From Aeromonas caviae (GTDB lineage: Bacteria > Pseudomonadota > Gammaproteobacteria > Enterobacterales > Aeromonadaceae): a stretch of 64,000 bases of DNA. The DNA is taken from positions 1 to 64,000 of the forward strand of contig NZ_CDBK01000087.1 of the NCBI RefSeq assembly GCF_000819785.1, in the 5' to 3' direction. Under the pieces are notes generated by a model. That model had not been told where the DNA came from. It did no database searches and saw only the letters and a program-made list of their open reading frames with translations. Below, in pieces: positions 58,375 through 64,000 of this stretch (positions are counted from its first letter, which is position 1; each line of letters begins with the position of its first letter). Position numbers and translations under genes: made by a program.

Positions 58375-59132
58375 TTCTTCTTGGGTTGGAACAGGACGTC
58401 CAGTTCGTCCGTCTCTTTGTCCTTGATGTTTTGCAGCTCCTTCTCGCTGTGCTGCTGCAGGTGTTCTTCCAGCTGGCGCATCCCCTGACGCATGTCCTCT
58501 TCCCGCGCCAGCAGGTAGGGATCCTTGTCGGTGACATTGGCCAGCGCCCCCAGTCCCTTGGTGTAGAGCTGGCGGCAGGTGCCGTACTGCCCCTGGATCT
58601 GGGCATCCATGGCCCGCTTGAGCAGGTTGGCGATGTTGATCTTGAGCTGCATCAGCTCGAGGCGGCGATCCTCCTGGGCAAAGCCCTGGGGATCTATCTT
58701 GCCCTTGTTGTGCTCGACCCGCAGCACGGCCCGCATCTTCTTGGCCAGTTGCAGCATCTGGATGGCCTGGCGGTCGGACTCCGGCGTCTTGAAATGTCCC
58801 TCGTCCTGGCTGCTGTAGTTCTCCTGCACGTTCTTGATCTGGAGCTGGACGTCGGCGATGCGCTGCTTGACCTGCGCATTGGGCATCACCAGCGCGATGG
58901 CGCGGTAGGCATCCAAGATCCGGTGTTGCAACAGCAGCACCATGTTTTTGGAAAAGGGCACCAGGTTGACGTTCAGCAACACCTCTTCGGTCTCGTCTGC
59001 CACCGCCTTGTGACGGGCAATGGCCTGGCGCTTGTCCGATTCGGCCTTCTGCTTGTATTGCTGCACCACGTTATAGGCGATGACCAGAAACAGGAGTGCG
59101 CCGATTGACAGCAATATCAGGGTTAAAATCAT
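58368..59132 (-). CDS. Membrane-anchored coiled protein of unknown function
   Basis: 254 residues from ATG 59132 (MILTLILLSIGALLFLVIAY), which begins with a membrane helix; an ATG eight codons earlier is possible. The rest is soluble and helix-rich, with charged stretches, ending in LDVLFQPKKKW. I do not recognise a characterised domain; homologues are, I believe, found in Aeromonas and Vibrio. It overlaps YecM by seven bases, so the two are cotranscribed. An N-terminal anchor with a cytoplasmic helical domain is all that the sequence shows. Confidence 0.75.
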   Translation of the reverse strand: MILTLILLSIGALLFLVIAYNVVQQYKQKAESDKRQAIARHKAVADETEEVLLNVNLVPFSKNMVLLLQHRILDAYRAIALVMPNAQVKQRIADVQLQIKNVQENYSSQDEGHFKTPESDRQAIQMLQLAKKMRAVLRVEHNKGKIDPQGFAQEDRRLELMQLKINIANLLKRAMDAQIQGQYGTCRQLYTKGLGALANVTDKDPYLLAREEDMRQGMRQLEEHLQQHSEKELQNIKDKETDELDVLFQPKKKW

Positions 59133-59285
59133 AGGGTGTTCACACTCCAGTCCCAATCCAATTGCGAGATCCTACAACAGCTTAGCCTCATAGGGTAGCG
59201 CCCAGATCCCGTATTGCCTCACAAGAACGCTCGCAGGCGGTGACCGCATCCGGTGCGTCATGCTCCATATCGCCCGCCGCCCCCA

Positions 59286-60011
59286 TTACTTGAGGCAAAA
59301 ACCCTTCGACTGCAGGAATCCCAGCATGAAGGGCCTCGCCTCCTTGCCCAGGATCCCCCTGATCTGTCCGCTCCAGGTCTGATCCTTGTTGTTGCTGCTG
59401 CGGGCCTGGTAGTAGTCGTGGATCTGCCCGTCGTACCGGGCCAGCAGGGCGCGGTCCAGGGTGGCAGGATAGCGGTTCTCGTGCACCACCAGCGCCCGGG
59501 GCAGCCGCGGTTTTTGCTCCGGCCGCTGGGCGGGATGACCCAGGCAGAGGCCAAACAGCGGGATCACCTGATGGGGCAGACCCAGCACCTCGCTCACCTC
59601 GGCCGGATTGTTGCGAATGCCGCCGATATAGACCCCCCCCAGCCCAAGTGACTGGGCCGCCAGCAAGGCATTTTGCGCCATCAGGGCGCCATCGATGGCC
59701 CCGATCATGAGCTGCTCCACAAAGCCGGTGCGGGCCTCCGGCACTATCTGGCTGTGACGATGGTAGTCGGCACAAAACACCAGAAACTCCGCCGCTTCGA
59801 CCACATAGGCCTGATGGCCGGCCAGCTCCGCCAGGGTGGCCCGCAACCCCTTGTCGGTGACCCGGATGATGCTGTTGGCCTGGAGGAAGCTGGAGCTCGC
59901 GGCGCTCTGGGCGGCGCTCAGGATCTGATCCAACTGCTCTGCGCTGACGGGCTCTGAGGTGAACTGGCGAATGGAGCGATGGGAAAGAATGAGATCGATG
60001 GTCGGGTTCAT
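59286..60011 (-). CDS. nfsA: Oxygen-insensitive NADPH nitroreductase NfsA
   Basis: FMN flavoprotein that reduces nitroaromatics and quinones by two electrons. From ATG 60011 it has 241 residues (MNPTIDLILSHRSIRQF), with GGAGG before it. FMN contact HRSIR is near the start, and the SLGLGGVYIGGIRNNP and LFGLCLGHP motifs are typical of the NfsA/FRP group. It lies 67 bases downstream of abgT, with a terminator between. Confidence 0.92.
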   Translation of the reverse strand: MNPTIDLILSHRSIRQFTSEPVSAEQLDQILSAAQSAASSSFLQANSIIRVTDKGLRATLAELAGHQAYVVEAAEFLVFCADYHRHSQIVPEARTGFVEQLMIGAIDGALMAQNALLAAQSLGLGGVYIGGIRNNPAEVSEVLGLPHQVIPLFGLCLGHPAQRPEQKPRLPRALVVHENRYPATLDRALLARYDGQIHDYYQARSSNNKDQTWSGQIRGILGKEARPFMLGFLQSKGFCLK

Positions 60012-60043
60012 GGTACCTCCGGAATGAAGGTCACACTCTACCC

Positions 60044-60075
60044 AAAAAAAGCGGGGGGCCCAAGGCCCCCCGTCA
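60044..60075 (-). terminator. Terminator of abgT-like gene
   Basis: CGGGGGGCC and GGCCCCCCG form a perfect 9-bp stem with a three-base loop; on the minus strand GCTTTTTTT follows. Confidence 0.9.
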
Positions 60076-60078
60076 CCC

Positions 60079-61641
60079 TCAAGGGGCAGGATAGACATAG
60101 GGGGCCTGCAACCCAAGCGGGAACCCCAGCGCCCAGTAGAGCAGCAGGAAGCCCGTCCAGCTCACCAGGAAGGCCAGGGAGTAAGGCAGCATCATGGAGA
60201 CCAGGGTGCCGATGCCTGTGCTCTTCACATACTGCTGGCAATAGACCACCACCAGGGGGAAGAAGACCATCAGCGGGGTGATGATGTTGGAGGCGGAATC
60301 CCCCACCCGATACGCGGCCTGAGTCAGCTCGGGCGAGATCCCCACCGCCATCAGCATGGGCACCAGGATGGGGCTGATGAGGGCCCACTTGGCGGAGGCC
60401 GAGCCCACCACCAGGTTGACGGTGGCCGTCAGCAGTATGATGCCGACGATGGTCACCTCTCCCGGCAACGCCAGGGCGTGCAGCACCTCGGCACCGGAGA
60501 GCGCCAGCAGGGTACCGAGGTTGGAATCCCCGAACGCCTTGATGAAGAGGGCGCAGAAGAAGGCCATCACCATGTAGGAGCCCATCTTGTTCATGGTGGC
60601 CGACATGGCGTCGATCACATCCTTGCCGCTCTTGAAGCTGCCGGCGACAAAGCCGTAGACGATCCCGGGCAGGATGAAGAGCAGGAAGATGAGGGGCACG
60701 ATGGACTTCATCACCGGTGCGGCGAAGGTGGTGAGGGAACCGTCCGGTGCCCGCATCGGCGAGTCGCCGGGGGCCAGCGCCAGCCCCAGCAGCACCACGG
60801 CCGCCAACATGGCGAACCCGGCCCAGTTGAAGGCCCGGCTCTCCTGGGCGCTGTAACGACCCATCTCGTCGGCGCTCTCCAGATCCTCGTTGAGGGGCAC
60901 CAGCTTGAGGCGCGGCTCGACAATCTTCTCGGTGACAAACCAGCCCACGCAGATGATCAGCAAGGAAGAAGCGCCGGTGAAGATGATATTGCACAGGGTG
61001 TTGACCATGTAGTCAGGGTCGAACAACTGGGCTGCAGACTGGGTGAAACCCTGAAGCAGCGCATCCCCGCCGGAGGGCAGGAAGTTGGCGGCAAACCCGC
61101 CGGAAACCCCGGCAAAGGCTGCGGCAATCCCCGCCAGCGGGTGGCGACCCGCTGCATGGAAGATGATGCCGCCAATGGGGATCACCAGCACATAGCCCGC
61201 ATCGGCGGCGGTATGGCTGACGATGGCCACCAGAATCAGCATGGGGGTCAGAAAGCGCGCCGGCGTCACCTTGAGCAGCTTCTTGAGCCCGGTGTTGATG
61301 AAACCGGACTGTTCAGCCACCCCGACCCCCAGCATGGCCACCAGCACGATGCCAAGGGGAGCAAACCCGGTGAACGTGGTGACCATGCTGGCGAGAAAGT
61401 CCGCCAGCCCTGCCCCGGTCAACAGGTTGTTGATGACCACGGCCTCTCCGGTGCGGGGATTGACCAGATCGAAGGAGAACTGGGAGCCTATCCAGGAGCC
61501 AACCCAGACGATCAGCAAGGCATAGAGGAAGAGCATGGCGGGATCCGGCAGCTTGTTGCCCGCCTTCTCCACCCCGTTCAGAAAGCGGTTCAACCAGCCG
61601 TTGGGAGGGGCCGGACGCTCGTTCACTGCAGCTTGACTCAT
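60079..61641 (-). CDS. AbgT-family transporter
   Basis: 520-residue inner-membrane protein of the AbgT family (p-aminobenzoyl-glutamate uptake, or sulfonamide export in some members such as MtrF). About nine to eleven hydrophobic segments are visible; conserved stretches include VEKAGNKLPDPAMLFLYAL, VSHTAADAGYVLVIPIGG and the hairpin region PSGGDALLQGFTQS. The substrate cannot be told from sequence, so no symbol is given. It is a single gene with its own terminator. Confidence 0.88.
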   Translation of the reverse strand: MSQAAVNERPAPPNGWLNRFLNGVEKAGNKLPDPAMLFLYALLIVWVGSWIGSQFSFDLVNPRTGEAVVINNLLTGAGLADFLASMVTTFTGFAPLGIVLVAMLGVGVAEQSGFINTGLKKLLKVTPARFLTPMLILVAIVSHTAADAGYVLVIPIGGIIFHAAGRHPLAGIAAAFAGVSGGFAANFLPSGGDALLQGFTQSAAQLFDPDYMVNTLCNIIFTGASSLLIICVGWFVTEKIVEPRLKLVPLNEDLESADEMGRYSAQESRAFNWAGFAMLAAVVLLGLALAPGDSPMRAPDGSLTTFAAPVMKSIVPLIFLLFILPGIVYGFVAGSFKSGKDVIDAMSATMNKMGSYMVMAFFCALFIKAFGDSNLGTLLALSGAEVLHALALPGEVTIVGIILLTATVNLVVGSASAKWALISPILVPMLMAVGISPELTQAAYRVGDSASNIITPLMVFFPLVVVYCQQYVKSTGIGTLVSMMLPYSLAFLVSWTGFLLLYWALGFPLGLQAPYVYPAP

Positions 61642-61795
61642 TATGGTGATACTCCATTACCAAGGAATGAGCGCGCATACTAGCGATAACGTCTAATGGA
61701 TCCCATGATATGAGACAAAAATTCGATTAATTATGTTTAATTTGGCATCTCACACTTCATAAATGGGAGATGCCGCACATTTATCGACAACTTGC

Positions 61796-63799
61796 TCAAT
61801 GGTTTGCGAGGGGATAGCGGCCCAGCCGGCACTGTACTGCGAACCCCGCTGCCGCCACCTCTTCCGGGGTCATGGGACGGCTGAACAGGAATCCCTGGAA
61901 GACGTGGCAACCCTGGGTCTGCAGGGCCGCGAGCTCGTGCTCCTCCTCCACCCCTTCCGCCAGGATCCCGAGCCCCAGACTGGTGGCCATGGCCACCGTC
62001 GCCCGGATCACCGGCAGGTTGAGCCCCACCACGAAGGAGCGGTCCAGCTTGATGGTGTCGATCGGCAACCGATTGAGGTAGGCAAGCGACGAGTAGCCCG
62101 TCCCGAAGTCGTCGATGGCGATCTTGATCCCCTGCTCGCTCAGGGCGTCGAGGATCTCGATGCACCCCTTCATGTCGAGCATCAGCACCGTCTCGGTCAG
62201 CTCCAGGGTCAGCAGTGCCGCCTCCACCGAGAATGCCTCGAGCAGTTGGGCCACCAGCTCCGGCAAACTGGCAGAGAGCTGAAAGCCCGAGAGATTGACC
62301 GACACCGGCACCCTCACCCCGTCCTGTCGCTGCCACTCCCCCATCTGGGCCAATGCGGTGGAGAGCACCCAGCTTCCGATTTCCCGGATGAGCCCCATCT
62401 CTTCGGCCAGCGGAATGAACTCCGCCGGCGACACATGGCCAAGCACGGGATTGTACCAGCGTACCAAGGCCTCGAAACCGATGACCCGACCTTGCGCCAC
62501 ATCCACCTGGGGCTGATAGCGCAGGCTGAGCTCCCCCCGACCGACGGCCTTGGCCAGAAACTGCTTGAGGGTCAGCTTGCGATGCAGGCTTTGCTGCATG
62601 CTGGGGGTGAAGCGCTGCCAGCGAAGCCGCCCCATCTGCTTGGCCTGGTACATGGCCATGTCGGCACGGGTGATGAGATTGTCGCCATCATCCGCGTCGT
62701 CCGGGTAGATGGCGATGCCGATGCTGCCGCCGATGGTGACCTCGGGGACACCGCTCAGCTGCAGTGGCTTGCTCATCTGGGAGAGCATGAGATCCGCCAC
62801 CTCCTGGGCCCGATCGCTCGCCTGGTTGAGGGGCACCAGGGCGGTGAACTCGTCCCCGCCAAGGCGCGCCAGCTCCACATCCCGCGGGCAGATCTGCTTG
62901 AGCCGTCCGGCGACCCGCTCCAGCAGGCGATCCCCGGCCTTGTGGCCGTAGTTGTCATTGACCAGCTTGAAGTTGTCCAGATCCATGAACACCAGGGCAA
63001 AGCGCCCCCCGAGGCCGCAATAGGCTTCCAGGGATTTCATCAGGCCGTAGCGGTTGAGCAGCCCAGTGAGGGAGTCGTGCCAGGCCAGGTGGCGATGCTC
63101 CAGCTCTTCGAGCTTGCGATCCGTGATGTCCCGCATGGTCAGCAGGATCCGTGCCCCCTGCTGGATATGGCGAAACTGGTACTGGAACCAGCGCATCCCC
63201 TTCTGGGTGCGGCACTCCCCTTCGGCCACCACTTCGTCCAGACGGGAGAGGCGACGATAGAAGGCCTCGTCCGCACCGGAGAAGATCTGGGGCAGCGTCA
63301 GAATGCCGGTGCCAAAGCACATGTCGAAGTGATGGTTGCCGCTCTCGAGGCGCCCCTCGTTGTCAAAGAGACAGGCCAGGGTGTCGCCGGTGGCGAGGGA
63401 GGACTCCTGATAGAGGGTGTCGGCATCGATGACCGCTTCCGCCATCATCATCTGCCGTCCGGCAAGCTGGATCCCGGAAAGACGCAGATAAACCTGCTTC
63501 TTGACCCCCTTGGGCGAGAGGGTCCACCACTCGTTGTAACTGCGCTCCTGCTGGAAATCGCCGAGATAGCGCTGCAGCAGCAGATCGATGGCGGCGGCCA
63601 TGTCGGCGGAGAAATCCCGGGACTTCAGCTCGGCCAGGGAGCTCGCCTCCCAGAGCCCGAGGGCAGCATCGTTGGCCCAGTAAATATGATGACGCTGGAT
63701 GTCATAGACCCAGACAGGCGTGTGGAGGACATCCATCACGGTGAGCAGGCGTTCGTCTAGCGTATTCATGTTGAGTGATGATTCATGCTGAAAGCTCAT
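61796..63799 (-). CDS. PAS-GGDEF-EAL cyclic-di-GMP signalling protein
   Basis: From ATG 63799 it has 667 residues; ATG 63769 is also plausible and 63880 less so. An N-terminal PAS-like domain (VWVYDIQRHHIYWAN) and a second sensory part precede a GGDEF domain with intact ARLGGDEF and an EAL domain with intact FEALVRW, DDFGTG, KLDRSF and AEGVE. The RxxD I-site is absent (PRDV at that place). No membrane segment is seen, so it is cytosolic. Net activity (synthesis or breakdown) cannot be decided from sequence. Confidence 0.9.
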   Translation of the reverse strand: MSFQHESSLNMNTLDERLLTVMDVLHTPVWVYDIQRHHIYWANDAALGLWEASSLAELKSRDFSADMAAAIDLLLQRYLGDFQQERSYNEWWTLSPKGVKKQVYLRLSGIQLAGRQMMMAEAVIDADTLYQESSLATGDTLACLFDNEGRLESGNHHFDMCFGTGILTLPQIFSGADEAFYRRLSRLDEVVAEGECRTQKGMRWFQYQFRHIQQGARILLTMRDITDRKLEELEHRHLAWHDSLTGLLNRYGLMKSLEAYCGLGGRFALVFMDLDNFKLVNDNYGHKAGDRLLERVAGRLKQICPRDVELARLGGDEFTALVPLNQASDRAQEVADLMLSQMSKPLQLSGVPEVTIGGSIGIAIYPDDADDGDNLITRADMAMYQAKQMGRLRWQRFTPSMQQSLHRKLTLKQFLAKAVGRGELSLRYQPQVDVAQGRVIGFEALVRWYNPVLGHVSPAEFIPLAEEMGLIREIGSWVLSTALAQMGEWQRQDGVRVPVSVNLSGFQLSASLPELVAQLLEAFSVEAALLTLELTETVLMLDMKGCIEILDALSEQGIKIAIDDFGTGYSSLAYLNRLPIDTIKLDRSFVVGLNLPVIRATVAMATSLGLGILAEGVEEEHELAALQTQGCHVFQGFLFSRPMTPEEVAAAGFAVQCRLGRYPLANH

Positions 63800-63884
63800 G
63801 GTCGAACCAGTCGCTTGCGCCCCCTGACAGGAGCATTCACGCTGGTACAAAATCCGTTCCGGCCCATAATCGGATAACAAACGG

Positions 63885-64000
63885 ATGAAAAAAGGCCGAA
63901 ATCATATGAAAACGCTACATGTGATCCCCATGGTACGAAGAAATGGACTCACACTGGTATTGTTGGGCATGGTGGTAACCATTGCTATGATTTTTATACT
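63885..64000 (+). CDS. Possible membrane protein, 5' part only
   Basis: A plus-strand frame starts at ATG 63885 or 63906 and is open to the window end. The visible residues MKTLHVIPMVRRNG and the following GLTLVLLGMVVTIAMIF look like a basic N-terminus followed by a membrane helix. It is divergent from the GGDEF-EAL gene. Too short to name; no strong ribosome site is seen. Confidence 0.4.
   Translation, partial: MKKGRNHMKTLHVIPMVRRNGLTLVLLGMVVTIAMIFI

Overview
The window is GC-rich, gene-dense gammaproteobacterial chromosome. Aeromonas is the best fit. The reasons are the gammaproteobacterial cmk-rpsA-ihfB-lapA-lapB-pyrF order, NrfA/B/C/D respiration, a rhombosortase, PhrB-type photolyase plus DUF2256, H-NS, and a lysine riboswitch in front of an NhaC-family transporter. 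This assignment comes from remembered family and synteny patterns, not from a search. No prophage, IS element, CRISPR array or plasmid feature was seen.

Left part (1-16.5 kb). The window opens inside a very large LapA-type adhesin on the minus strand, with a retention module and a TAAG protease site. A long AT-richer control region with an FNR-like site leads into a complete ammonia-forming nitrite reductase operon: nrfA, nrfB, nrfC, nrfD, nrfE, a thioredoxin-like protein, and a fused nrfF-nrfG. Between nrfC and nrfD lies a decayed duplicate of the start of nrfD. Next come pbpG, a DUF2256 mini-protein overlapping an Fe-S photolyase, dadA, and an HPP/CBS membrane protein.

Middle part (16.6-40 kb). 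This holds a heptosyltransferase-family enzyme, divergent metE/metR with a perfect MetR box, a Fur-box-preceded siderophore receptor with a FhuF-type reductase, and an overlapping diguanylate cyclase/phosphodiesterase pair. AraC and LysR regulators, an NmrA-like protein, a 2-oxoglutarate dioxygenase, a methionine gamma-lyase-like enzyme, folD, a Pro-Arg-His tRNA operon and katG follow. A DeoR-regulated divergent locus is visibly decaying: its HAD phosphatase carries three lesions and its MFS transporter has a large internal deletion, while the regulator and a phosphoribosyltransferase look intact.

Right part (40-64 kb). This holds tRNA-Ser with a nearby tRNA-like 5' remnant, a YbjN protein, a DUF1704/MATCAP-type putative metallopeptidase, tdk, a lysine-riboswitch-controlled NhaC-type transporter, hns, a cobalamin adenosyltransferase, queE/queC, tapT and rhombosortase with overlapping divergent start codons, the pyrF-lapB-lapA-ihfB-rpsA-cmk block, ribA, a YnfL/YnfM-like pair, a YecM protein, nfsA, an AbgT transporter and a PAS-GGDEF-EAL protein. 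A partial plus-strand gene may start at the right edge.

Themes: anaerobic nitrite respiration with its own haem-lyase branch; cyclic-di-GMP signalling (three enzymes) together with a likely LapG-cleaved adhesin; iron and sulfur amino-acid metabolism; and housekeeping translation/nucleotide genes. The most unusual items are the nrfD 5' duplication, the decaying DeoR/HAD/MFS locus, the tRNA-Ser remnant and the overlapping tapT/rrtA starts.
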